Assembly: GCA_003550325.1 (NCBI GenBank) | Contig: QKWP01000771.1 | Span: forward strand, 136,197 to 200,196 | Direction of reading: 5' to 3' | From: Gigaspora rosea | Lineage: Eukaryota > Glomeromycota > Glomeromycetes > Diversisporales > Gigasporaceae | DNA length: 64,000 nucleotides | Part shown: piece after piece, positions 1-10,274 of the stretch | Position numbering within the stretch: position 1 is the stretch's first letter | Layout: each line of letters begins with the position of its first letter | Position numbers and translations under genes: made by a program | The notes under the pieces: model-generated | The model's database searches: none | Told to the model about the DNA's origin: nothing | The model's input: only the letters and a program-made list of their open reading frames with translations

Positions 1-156
1 ATTCTACAAACGAAAAAGAACTTTGAATTGCGTAGGTGTAAGCAAATATTCAGAATTGAATGATAATATTAAAAAAGAAGTGGAAATGTATGTTACATTG
101 GTGTTTTCTGAATCTATCGTTATTGATTGTTAATTTTTATGAATTTTTAAACATGA

Positions 157-397
157 TATATTTTGGAAACTGCTATTGCCATTGCTAATGACACCCACTT
201 ATATAACTTTAACTCTTCTGACCCTAATCTTAAACTTCAAAACAAATGAAATATTAAATTATATGAGCTTTATTTTGTATAATATTGTCGTATGATCAGA
301 GTTAGGGTTAGAATTAGAAGGGTCGGAAAAGTTAGAATCATGTTAGAGGTGGGTATTAGAAAAAATAAGGGTGATAATAGCAATTCTCTATATTTTA
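157..397. repeat. Palindromic MITE
   Basis: The two halves are imperfect reverse complements. 'ttggaaactgctattgcc' on the left pairs with 'ataatagcaattctcta' on the right, and 'cttctgaccctaat' pairs with 'attagaagggtcgg'. No coding sequence is visible. The class is unknown because no clean target duplication was found. Confidence 0.6.
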
Positions 398-1078
398 ATG
401 TACATAACTAATAAAAGATAAAATTTGATGACTAAAATACTTTATTATTAATAATAGTTTGTGTTTATATTTTTTGAAATAAATGTGGTAAAATTGGCTA
501 ATATAAAAATTTATATAATCTGTACTAGTAATTTATCAAATGATGTGCGTTATCAATTCGAAGTTTAGCTAGACTTATAATTTGTTTTAATAAAGCTATA
601 TCCAGATCTAAATAAATTTACGGGATAATGAAGTAATACTGAAGCAAACGGATTAAGGCAACTCGCCAAAGAAGTGGCTATGATGAGTTGGGGTGTTTAT
701 TGTTAACCTTATTGCCCCTTCCTTGCACATAACCAACCATATCCAATTTACGTCCTTTAGTTTCCTTTACAAACTATGAGGCTTAAGCATCTGTAGCCAT
801 ATTAAGTCTCTTGTTTAATGTGCCTTACCTTTTTTCCATCGACTCATCTCTCTTAACGATCTTCGGCCGACGAACCTCATGCGGCATCCAAGCCTTATAC
901 GTCATGCAAAATTCTGTTTTCGAGGCGCAACTTACTAAATACCATTTTTAACTTGTGACACTAAAAAAACTTACAATATTATAAACACTTGACAAAAATC
1001 TATTTAGCTAAAAACCTTTTCAGTGAAAATTATTTGCTTCTTCGAATTTATTTGCTGAGTTAAAATTTATCTATTTAA
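398..1078. other. AT-rich intergenic, no gene seen
   Basis: No open frame of note. The patch 640-910 is less AT-rich. It shares the string 'tgccccttcct.gcaca.aac' with 18159-18182, so it may be a remnant of the same unidentified repeat. Confidence 0.4.
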
Positions 1079-1412
1079 TTAATGTCGCGGATGATCGTGA
1101 AATCAGATATGGTAAAATATGGGGACCTCAATTTGAAAATATAAGCCCTACCAAAATCCACCTACGTATTTTCGCGCAATAACGCGCAGGGGCGTTATTT
1201 TGAAATTTGGCCTGAATTAAGCGTAATTTAGGCAAAATATGAAATTCCACCCCTGCTCGTTATTTTGCGAAAATACAGTATGCTCTTTTATTAATAGCTC
1301 TAATCCTAAATCCTAACTAACCATAAAAACAAAAGCTGACAAAAAAGCCCTAAAAAATTTGAAACACCGCATAAAATAGATCATCCAATTTCATGATCAT
1401 CCGTGGATAATA
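1079..1412. repeat. Inverted-repeat element with CG-containing ends
   Basis: The ends 'gcggatgatcgtgaaatc' and 'atttcatgatcatccgtgg' are reverse complements. A second inner pair, 'attttcgcgcaataacg' and 'cgttattttgcgaaaat', surrounds the centre. This looks like a MITE or foldback. Several CpG sites survive, unusual for this AT-rich window. Confidence 0.6.
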
Positions 1413-1884
1413 TTTATTTATCTAATTAAAATTTATTTACTAATAAAACTAATTTAGTTATGATTTCGTATCCAAATCATGGTACAGCCTTTATTAAGGC
1501 TTTGATTCTTAACTGGGGTCTTACCCTTCATAGAGATTTTAACTTTATTTGGGAATTTTATATCCTTCACAAGTATTACAGAGGAACTTTATACCAAATA
1601 ATATTTAAAAATATTATTATAACCTAGCTTTTCCTAAAACGTTATATAAAAACTACTAAATTATTTAATTTTAAGAATAAAAGTTTCATATATTTTTTAA
1701 CTTTATATTCTAATCTATCCTTTGACTTTGCAACTATTATAAGTATTATTTTAGCTGTAAGTTATAAATTTTTTAATTTTAATAAACAAAATCTACAAAG
1801 ACTTAATTAGGTCTTATTATTTATTCTGACTCAACTATATTAATATCGAAAGTAAACATTTTTTATATGAGTATTGCTAATCTT
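1413..1884. other. AT-rich, nothing recognised
   Basis: No open frame, repeat pair or motif that I can support. Confidence 0.4.
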
Positions 1885-2153
1885 AACAGCTGTGAAGTTT
1901 ACAGCCCTGCATCTGCCAATCAAAATTGCAGAATTAGCATGATCTGCAAATTTTCTTTATGTAACAAAAACAAAGTTTTTTACGAAAAAATTAAAAATTA
2001 CTTATAATGCAAAATATAGCTTATAAAACTACTTTTTTTATACCAAAAAATTCTTTACTAAATTTTACTATAAAGTTTGTTATTTATTATAACTCTAACT
2101 CTAGCTTAAATAAAAATTTTTTTTGAAACAGAGGTGTGAATTTCACAGCCTGT
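1885..2153. repeat. MITE, family M, copy 1
   Basis: The ends are inverted ('acagctgtgaagtttaca' against 'gtgaatttcacagcctgt'). The inner part carries the family string 'aattttactataaa' seen also at 3815-4008, 49779-50142 and 50805-51010. Noncoding. Confidence 0.45.
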
Positions 2154-2212
2154 GAATCGAAGTAATTTTCTTTTTAAATATAATAATTTATTTTATTAAT
2201 TTTTTTTAAACA

Positions 2213-2751
2213 TACTATATATTCCCAAAAATAAGCTACTCCAAAAATAAGCTACCCCCTAATTTGTTTCAAAATTCTCAAAAAATCTGTTAGCAGTTGC
2301 TACATATAAAAGTCTAAATTTTACTAAGTAAACCTCAAAGGTGTCATTAAGTAAGCTAGTTCAGAACATCAAAATACATTTACAAAAAAATTTGGTATCA
2401 TTTGGACGACTTTTTATTAGTACATTTTTTAATTTTTCAAAAATTTAACAATTTGAAAATAAGCTATCTCTACTAGGATTCCTCAAACTCAAATCAAAAA
2501 TTAGGCATATTTGAATTTGATTAAATCAAATTTGGTATGATTTGAATTTGATTTGAATTAAAAAGTCTGTATTTGAATTTGATTTGATTTGAAATTTTTT
2601 AAAATTTTATATATAAACTAATCAAATATTTATCAATTTGAATTTGATTTGATTTGAAAATTTTGTATTTGAATTTGATTTGATCTAATCTTCACATTTT
2701 TTGTATAATTTTTGGCCCAAAAAGGTAGCTAATTTTCAGGAATATATAGTA
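2213..2751. repeat. TIR MITE (tactatatattcc family), copy 1
   Basis: Terminal inverted repeats of about 27 bp, 'tactatatattcc..aaaataagcta' against the reverse of the right end 'tagctaattttcaggaatata'. A second copy at 63023-63358 aligns through the body ('agttgctacatataaaa', 'tttttggcccaaaaa'). Copy 1 is longer because another element sits inside it at 2474-2690. The flank is a T7A3-like tract on both sides, a possible target duplication. Confidence 0.75.
2474..2690. repeat. AATTTGATTTG word element nested in MITE
   Basis: Begins 'taggattcctcaaactc', a diverged form of the terminus of the element at 5197-5482 ('tagggtttctcaaattc' on its reverse strand). The body is built from the words aatttg/caaatt in both orientations. 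It is absent from the sister MITE at 63023, which supports insertion. The right end is imprecise. Confidence 0.6.
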
Positions 2752-2823
2752 TTTTTTTAAAAACCAGTATATTATAATATTAAGTAATAATAAGATATTT
2801 TTCTGATATTTTATTTATAGTTA

Positions 2824-3103
2824 CAGTTGGACCTCTATAAATGCAACCTCCATAAATGCAATACCTTCCTAAATGCACGTTCTCTTGAATAACATTTTAT
2901 ATTACACTAACCTCCCTAAATGCACGTAGCCAATCAAATTTTAGTATTTAAGATAGGTTATACAGTTTTGGTAGAAGTTAAACAAACTAAATAATCAAAA
3001 TTTTAAAGCTACAATTTAATTGGCTCACTCTAAATGCAAACCTCCCTAAATGCACGTTGTAGGCTTGTCCCTACAAGTTGCATTTTTTATGGAGGGTTGA
3101 CTG
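2824..3103. mobile_element. Pogo/Tigger-type MITE
   Basis: Starts TA-'cagttggacctctataaatg' and ends with the inverse 'catttt.tatggagggttgactg'-TA, so a TA target duplication is present. The body repeats 'cctccctaaatgcacg'. This terminus style (CAGTNNACCTC) is typical of pogo-like members of Tc1/mariner. No transposase inside. Confidence 0.75.
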
Positions 3104-3109
3104 TACAAC

Positions 3110-3276
3110 AGGACCGTGAAATATATATACCGGTAGATAGGTTAGGTATTAGTTTGCTTATTTTTGGAGCTTTTATACAGATCTTTCTATTTATGTTATT
3201 TTTGAGTTTTTTGCAGATCTTTTATTTTAGTAATTTTATAATAAACCTAATCTATTTATATATATTTTAGGGTTCT
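3110..3276. repeat. MITE, aggaccTC family, copy 1
   Basis: Ends 'aggaccgtgaaatatata' and 'tatatattttagggttct' are inverted. Flanks 'tgtacaac' and 'gttacaac' form an imperfect 8-bp target duplication. The body matches the element at 36822-37000 ('gtttgcttatttttg', 'ttttagtaa'), which has a perfect duplication. It lies directly beside the pogo MITE. Confidence 0.7.
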
Positions 3277-4008
3277 GTTACAACTTTATATATTTATCAC
3301 AATAGAATATAATTATATAAAGGGATAACTATCCTTAAACAGTCCTTAAACCATCTAGTTTAAGCAGGCAAATTTGCCTGTTTAAATTTTATAAATTCAT
3401 ATCTGATCTATTTTTTTTAAAAATAAAATATTTTATAATTTTTTTTTAAATAAAAACTATAATTATATACTATTTAAAACTTATTTTATTTGTTTAATAT
3501 TTATAAAAAATTTGAAGTTGCTTATAAAAAAAAATTTATAATCTTTTAAAAAATTTTTAATTTTAAAAAAATTTTCTTTTTTTTTTAGTTTTACTTAATA
3601 AAAATTTAAGATTTGATCCCTATTACCTTAATCCAAAGTTGTAGACAATTTAAAATTAAACTACTTTTATTATTATAACTTTTATAATTTATTAAGCAAA
3701 TTTTAAAATTTACTTAGTAGTAACTAAAAAATTTCTTTTTGGAAACATATAAATTTTAATAGTGAAATTAAAAAAATAAATTTTATTAAAAATATAAGGG
3801 TTTTAATTTATAGTGCTATAGCACTGTAGTGCTAGGACATTTTAACCAATTAAAATTTAAGATCAGGTGTAACATGTAAATCAGGTTTGTGTAACAAAAA
3901 TAAAGAAATTTTTAAAAAATTAATAATATCTTTAAATTTGGTCTAAAAAACTATCTTTTGGGCTCTAATAAAAAAAATTCCTTGCAAAATTTTACTATAA
4001 ACACTATC
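3277..4008. other. AT-rich, with partial family M repeat
   Basis: Mostly A/T homopolymer-like DNA without a gene. From about 3815 a family M copy starts ('gcactgtagtgctagg', then 'atttaagatcaggtgtaac' and 'ttccttgcaaaattttac') and runs into the assembly gap. Confidence 0.5.
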
Positions 4009-4980
4009 NNNNNNNNNNNNNNNNNNNNNNNNNNNNNNNNNNNNNNNNNNNNNNNNNNNNNNNNNNNNNNNNNNNNNNNNNNNNNNNNNNNNNNNNNNNN
4101 NNNNNNNNNNNNNNNNNNNNNNNNNNNNNNNNNNNNNNNNNNNNNNNNNNNNNNNNNNNNNNNNNNNNNNNNNNNNNNNNNNNNNNNNNNNNNNNNNNNN
4201 NNNNNNNNNNNNNNNNNNNNNNNNNNNNNNNNNNNNNNNNNNNNNNNNNNNNNNNNNNNNNNNNNNNNNNNNNNNNNNNNNNNNNNNNNNNNNNNNNNNN
4301 NNNNNNNNNNNNNNNNNNNNNNNNNNNNNNNNNNNNNNNNNNNNNNNNNNNNNNNNNNNNNNNNNNNNNNNNNNNNNNNNNNNNNNNNNNNNNNNNNNNN
4401 NNNNNNNNNNNNNNNNNNNNNNNNNNNNNNNNNNNNNNNNNNNNNNNNNNNNNNNNNNNNNNNNNNNNNNNNNNNNNNNNNNNNNNNNNNNNNNNNNNNN
4501 NNNNNNNNNNNNNNNNNNNNNNNNNNNNNNNNNNNNNNNNNNNNNNNNNNNNNNNNNNNNNNNNNNNNNNNNNNNNNNNNNNNNNNNNNNNNNNNNNNNN
4601 NNNNNNNNNNNNNNNNNNNNNNNNNNNNNNNNNNNNNNNNNNNNNNNNNNNNNNNNNNNNNNNNNNNNNNNNNNNNNNNNNNNNNNNNNNNNNNNNNNNN
4701 NNNNNNNNNNNNNNNNNNNNNNNNNNNNNNNNNNNNNNNNNNNNNNNNNNNNNNNNNNNNNNNNNNNNNNNNNNNNNNNNNNNNNNNNNNNNNNNNNNNN
4801 NNNNNNNNNNNNNNNNNNNNNNNNNNNNNNNNNNNNNNNNNNNNNNNNNNNNNNNNNNNNNNNNNNNNNNNNNNNNNNNNNNNNNNNNNNNNNNNNNNNN
4901 NNNNNNNNNNNNNNNNNNNNNNNNNNNNNNNNNNNNNNNNNNNNNNNNNNNNNNNNNNNNNNNNNNNNNNNNNNNNNNNN
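4009..4980. other. Assembly gap
   Basis: 972 N characters. Nothing can be said of the content. A family M repeat enters from the left. Confidence 1.
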
Positions 4981-5196
4981 TTCTTTTTTTTTTTTTAAAG
5001 AATATAACTTTCTTTTTTTTTGTTTTTTTTAAAGAATGTTATATTTTAAAAAAAGTTAAAATTGGATAAAAGTTCTATCTAATATTAAAATATAGCTTAT
5101 ATATACTAATATAAAAGTGCTAACCAAAAAAAAATTACTATGATGCTCAAATATAAGCTCACAAAGATTTATTTGGAGCTCTAATTCTATAATATA
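4981..5196. other. T/A-rich flank of gap
   Basis: Homopolymer T and A runs next to the gap, no feature. Confidence 0.5.
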
Positions 5197-5482
5197 TAGG
5201 GTTCCGCAATTTGATTTGATCTTCAAATATTTGAATCAAATATTTGATCAAATTCAAATTCAAATTTGATTATATTTGATTTGATCAAATTCAAATATGG
5301 CCAAATTTGATTTGATTTGACAAATATTTGATTCGATTTGAAAATTACTATTAAAAATTCAAATTCAAATCAAATTCAAATTCAAATATTTGAATCAAAT
5401 CAAATTCAAATTAGGGTCAATTTGATTTGATCAAATTCAAATTGACCCAATATTTGATTTGATTTGAATTTGAGAAACCCTA
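5197..5482. mobile_element. hAT-like word MITE (AATTTGATTTG)
   Basis: Perfect 8-bp target duplication ATAATATA at 5189-5196 and 5483-5490. Left end 'tagggttccgcaatttg', right end inverse 'tagggtttctcaaattc'. The whole 286-bp body is made of aatttga/tcaaatt words in both orientations, so it is self-complementary at many offsets. TAGGG terminus plus 8-bp duplication indicates the hAT superfamily. Noncoding. Confidence 0.8.
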
Positions 5483-5549
5483 ATAATATAGCAATAAAGC
5501 TATCTATTCAAAGAAACCCTTTTTCTTATTAAGTTAATAAACCAAGTTA

Positions 5550-5870
5550 ATTAAATAAAAGTTGTAGAGTTTATTAAAACAAATCCAATGATAGTTATAT
5601 TATTAAAATTAGTATAGTAGATGCTAAGTTATCTTTAAAAAATAATTGGCTAACTATATATAAACAACAGTTTGTTTACATAAAATTTTACATAGTAAAA
5701 CAATCAATTTTTTGAAGTAATCCAATATCTACTAGGCTAATTTTGATAATCTAACTACTATTAGACCTGTCTCAATACTTTTACTTAATTAGCTTAATTT
5801 TTTAATTTAATAAAAAAAGGTTTTCTAAAGTAGACAGCTTTATTTTTATATTTTAGAATTTACATAGTAA
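5550..5870. repeat. Decayed copy of the foldback family
   Basis: Inverted about a centre near 5665. It matches the units at 9061-9850: 'gttgtagagtttatt', 'ttggctaactatatata', 'aatatctactaggctaatttt'. Most differences from those units are C-to-T or G-to-A, consistent with an older, deaminated copy. Confidence 0.55.
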
Positions 5871-6459
5871 TTTGTATTATATTATAATTACTTTATCAAT
5901 TTGTAGCAGATTATTGTTTAAATTAAAATATATATAAATATATACATATTTTTTAAGACAACATCTATTTACACATTATTTTGGGTATGTTTATTGTGTA
6001 TTAGATGCATCTTTGCATTAGTAATATTTGGCCTAAGTTAGATTAGAATTAGAATAAAATTATAATAAAGTTGGAGGTTAGTTTAGACTAGTTGTTGCTG
6101 ATTATTTAATGCTAGTTATCTGATGGTCATTTAATATGTGCCTGATGCAATTTAATGCAAGTTTTAATCTGATATACAATATATATGCATTAATAGAGTA
6201 TACATATAGGTGTTATTTTAAGACAAGATTGATTTTTTAATAAATCTGGTTTTTTAAATAATGACTATATATTATATATATAAGTGGCTATGCAAAAAAA
6301 AACTAGTACTTAAATTATAGCTACTGTATATATGGGGTGCATGTTATTTAGAGATACAAATAGGCATTATTTTAAATCCTTACATACTATTTTAGGAGCA
6401 CAATTTTCTAAATAACACCTATGCCTGTTATTTGTGAAAATATAGTACATAAGGGAAAA
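5871..6459. other. AT-rich, short inverted repeats only
   Basis: No gene. Inverted strings 'ataggtgttatttta' (6209) and 'aaataacacctat' (6410) suggest a small MITE of about 215 bp. No target duplication found. Confidence 0.35.
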
Positions 6460-7956
6460 AGGGTAATTTGACAAATATAGAATATCTTGTGATACAATAA
6501 TCAGAATCAGATAATTTTATACTATTTGATTTAGCTCATCAAGTTGAATTCAATAGTACAATAATCATCCAATTCCAATCACCAGATCACAAGATATCAT
6601 CAATTAAGTATTGTACAAAAACAATATTAAAAGATATCTTAATGAAATACAACTTTAGCTATAAGGTAAGTGCTTTACGATACTTGTAAATTGTAGGGAT
6701 GTTATGGTCCAGCAAAACCACGGTCTGAACCAGTCTTTTGAACTAGTCTAAGTGGTGCACTGTCCATAAATTGGGACTAGTCCAGATCGGTCTGTTCATA
6801 ATATATATTTTATGCATTACTTTAAATACATAACTATGCGATTGAGGATAAATCAAACTTGTTTTAAAATAATATTGCAAGCACATTCTTTAGTTGAATT
6901 GATTTACTGGAATTGGTTTTCGTGTATAACCTTTAACTGAATTAAAGTTAAAAAATTTACTAGTTCCTGATAACTAGGGTTGTGCCCAAACCTTTTTTGC
7001 GCATTATGATATTACTACATAGTTTGGGTTTGGAATCTGGGATTTCTACTTAATTTGGGTCATGACTAAAACCCAAACATAAGTTCTACTTTGTTTGATA
7101 GTGTCAAACTCAAAAACCAATCAAATTTGCTAATACAAATAGCAATATGTATATGTGCATCTAACAACAACAACAATATTAAAATGTTAAGGTTCACAAA
7201 TTAAAAGTATTTGCACATGGCATTATGAGGCTGTATTGTATCACAAAGATTATAAACATCCCCTGAATATTAACTTGCCCTTAAAACCTATTATGTAAAT
7301 ATACCACATTCTAAACAAGTTTATTATCCCAAGTTGTAGCATTCCATCATAATAGATTTTCTCACGTCCATTAATTTTAATTCGATCTAAAACCCTGACA
7401 ATCGTTAATTAATATAACATCTATAAAATGTCTTTTTTTTTAATAGTATATTTCTATATAAAATCAAGAGCAAAATTAGACGTTTCAAGCCATTTGTCTT
7501 TCCCAGTTGTAAAAATGGATACTTATCAAATAATTAAAATATAGTTAACTAGCAGAAGTTTTTCAATTTGATGCCCTGATGAGACCAGATTTTCTCAATA
7601 TTAGTAATTGAATCATTTTACTACATTTGTTAAATAAATGCACTTAGCTTGATTCTGTGACATTAAGGTTCATGGCATTAGACTTATAGTTGACTTTTTC
7701 TAGTTAAGATGTATATTGATATTGTAATATATTACCATATAAAATGATTAATTACAAATATAATCTTCGTATTCATAAAAATAAAATAACAAAATACCAA
7801 ATACTAAATACTATGATTATGACAAGTACAACTGTAATAAGAAACCTTTTACTATTAAAGTTTGTATAACCATTTTTGACTCGATTTGCATTTCTTATTT
7901 GGGGACATCTAAAAAAGAGACAACTCATATTTAATAATTTTTTCAATTAACTTAAA

Positions 7957-8061
7957 TAGGGTTGTTAATAGAGTACTCCATAACATATAAACCATTCCAG
8001 TTTGAAACTGGAGTAGTTTATATGTTTTATTATAGTTTGGAATACTCTATTAACAACTCTA
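7957..8061. mobile_element. 105-bp hAT MITE (GGAGTA words)
   Basis: Ends 'tagggttgttaatagagta' and inverse 'tagagttgttaatagagta'. Flanks AACTTAAA and AACTTAAG form a 7/8 duplication. Nearly the whole element folds back ('ttccagtttgaaactgga' centre). It sits in the MITE 7902-8371. Confidence 0.75.
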
Positions 8062-8129
8062 AACTTAAGGGTCAGGGTCGTACTATATTAGGATTAGATT
8101 AGATTTTAGGTAGATATATATGGGGTGAA

Positions 8130-8182
8130 GTCAATAGAAATAGGACAAATTTATTAGATAAATTTGTCCTATTTCTATTGAC
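8130..8182. repeat. Perfect 24-bp hairpin insertion
   Basis: Arms of 24 bp with no mismatch around a 5-bp loop (arm starts 'gtcaatagaaataggac'). The two sister copies of the host MITE lack it, so it is a late insertion or snap-back duplication. Confidence 0.8.
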
Positions 8183-8873
8183 CTTCCTCTATATAAGCAA
8201 AATTGCTTTCCCAACATTTTTGATTAATATATCAAAGTAGGTTTAGACTGCTGTTTTTTGTATTTTTCAGTTTTTTGCTTTTATTTCTTGTTTTGCTTCA
8301 CCAGCAATCATCAAAATTTTATAATTTGATTGGAGGCTGATTATATTATTTGATTCCGCTTTAGACGTCCCTTATTTGGGATAAATCCCAAATCAGTATT
8401 TACATATAAGAATTTGGGATTTTTAGCTGTAATATAGATTACATACCGAAAGTGTTTGATATTATGGCAAATTAAACACATTTTGCGAAACCTAGTAAAT
8501 ACTATTTGGGTTTCTACCAAATCCCAAACTAGTAGGTTTAGGGTGCAACCCTATTGATAACCCAAACAGAATAATTTCTATATCTGTTTCTGCTTTACAA
8601 TTATCTTTTTATTACAAGTAATTATACTTTTACATTTTTATTTATATAAAAAAATAACATTATATAATAATATAGTTCATTCAAAATCTCAATTCATGTG
8701 TTACAATAGTAAAAATTCTTCACTGCAGGTAGAACAGTCCTTGAACTAGACTAAATTAGGACCAGTCCATGGACCAGTTTATAAAATTTGGTCCAGTTTG
8801 TGGTCCACTGTTTAGACCCAGTCTTTTGAACCAAGACCAGACTAGGGTGGACCATAACATTCTTAGTAAATTG

Positions 8874-9987
8874 ACCTTCTTATTTTAAATAAAGTTGTTC
8901 ACAATATAAACTTACACATACCCTAAAATTTTGATGAAATTTAAATAAATTTTTATTAATTGACTTTTACAAAATACGTTTCTATGAAAAAATTTAAATT
9001 TTTTTTATAGAAATATATTTTGTGAAAGTCAATTAATTGATAATCCGCTTGTCAACTAGAGAATAGGTGAAATGTAGCGTTTTCCATCTAAAATGTTTTT
9101 TTTACTATGTTAACAATACATGTCACTAATTGAAAGTTGTAGAGCTCATCAAGATGCATCTAACGGTGGTTAGAACATCCAAATTGGCCTAGTAGAAGGC
9201 GAAATATCATCGAAAAGCATTGGCTGACTATATAAAAATCTGTAACAGAAATCTTATATAAAAATCACTATAGGCAAAATGTGGCATGCTTCCATCTAAA
9301 ACTTTTTTCTTACTGTTAAAAATACACGCCCACTAATTGAAAGTTGTAGAGCTTGTCAAGATGCATTTAACGGTGGTCAGATATCCAAATCGGCCTAGTG
9401 GATGGCGAGATATCATCGAAAAATGATTGGCTGACCATATAAAATCTCTATGTGAACTATGTTTGTTTACATAGAGATTTTATATAGTCAGCCAATCGTT
9501 TTTCGATGATATCTCGCCATCCACAGGGCCGATTTGAATGATCTAACCACCATTAGATGCATCTCAATGAGCTCTACAACTTTCAATTAGTGGGCATGTA
9601 TCTTTAACTTAGTAAGAAAAGGTTTTAGATGGAAGCATGCCACATTTCGCCTATAGTGATTTTCATATAGGATTTCCATCATGGATTTTTATATAGTCAG
9701 CCAATCATTTTTTGACGATATCTTGCCATCCACTAGGCCAATTTGGATTATCTAGCCACCGTTAGATGTGTCTCGACGATCTCTACAACTTTCAATTAGT
9801 GGACATGTGTCATTAACTTAGTAAGAAAAAAATTTAGATGGAAGACACCACATTTTGTCTATTCTCCAGTTGGCAGGCGAATTATCAATTAATAAAAAGT
9901 TATCTAAATTTCATTAAAGTTTTAGAGTATGTATAATTTTATATTGCGAACAACTTTATTTAAAGTAAGAAGGATAATTTACTTAGG
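8874..9987. repeat. Foldback core: four units, two each way
   Basis: Two direct copies of a unit of about 208 bp (starting near 9061 and 9268) followed by two inverted copies (to about 9470-9860). Each unit carries 'gaaagttgtagagct', 'ggcgagatatcatcg' and 'ttggctgac.atataaaa'. The centre is 'ctctatgtgaac..gtttacatagag' near 9460. Outer arms 'ttaaataaagttgttc' and 'gaacaactttatttaaa' also pair. Confidence 0.85.
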
Positions 9988-10274
9988 GGAGCGCCAGAAA
10001 TCACCTGATTAGGGTTTCACTAAGTAGCTGACCCCCCTACCCCCACCTGATAATTTTCTAAGCATTTGATTGGTTAAAATTTAATAATATATATATATAT
10101 ATTAAAAATTGGATAACTTTTGATCTACTGGTCTGTTTTGGGTGATTCAACTACCAAAATGTTCGTCTCAGTGAGATGATTCTAACAAGCCCAAAATCAT
10201 CAAAATCCAATCACAGGATCCCAAGATCGTTCAACTTTTGTGTAATTTTAATAGTAATTTTTAAAATTACTAAG

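Larger units (their letters stand above)
7902..8371. repeat. MITE, gtcgtctaaagcggg family, copy 1
   Basis: Ends 'gggacatctaaaaaagaga' and 'ccgctttagacgtccc'. The flanks share TTATTTG. The body matches 25379-25657 and 51213-51491 on the reverse strand ('caaaattttgatgattg', 'gcaattttgcttatata'). It is longer than the 279-bp sisters because of an inserted MITE (7957-8061) and a hairpin (8130-8182). Confidence 0.7.
6975..8553. mobile_element. Nested hAT element (CCCAAA words)
   Basis: Ends 'tagggttgtgcccaaacc' and inverse 'tagggttgcaccctaaacc'. Flanks CTGATAAC (6967-6974) and TTGATAAC (8554-8561) are a 7/8 target duplication. Subterminal regions repeat cccaaa/tttggg words. Nonautonomous, inserted in the element 6694-8865 and itself interrupted at 7902-8371. 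Confidence 0.75.
6694..8865. mobile_element. hAT element (GGTCCAG words), nonautonomous
   Basis: Perfect 8-bp target duplication GTAAATTG at 6686-6693 and 8866-8873. The 18-bp ends 'tagggatgttatggtcca' and inverse 'taagaatgttatggtcca' differ at two places. Subterminal zones (6700-6800, 8735-8855) consist of ggtccag/ctggacc and related words in both orientations. No transposase; the middle is occupied by a second hAT element. Confidence 0.85.

Noticed and set aside
3958..4998. Long open frame through the first gap
   Set aside because: Almost all of it is N; only 17 and 5 residues at the ends are real sequence.
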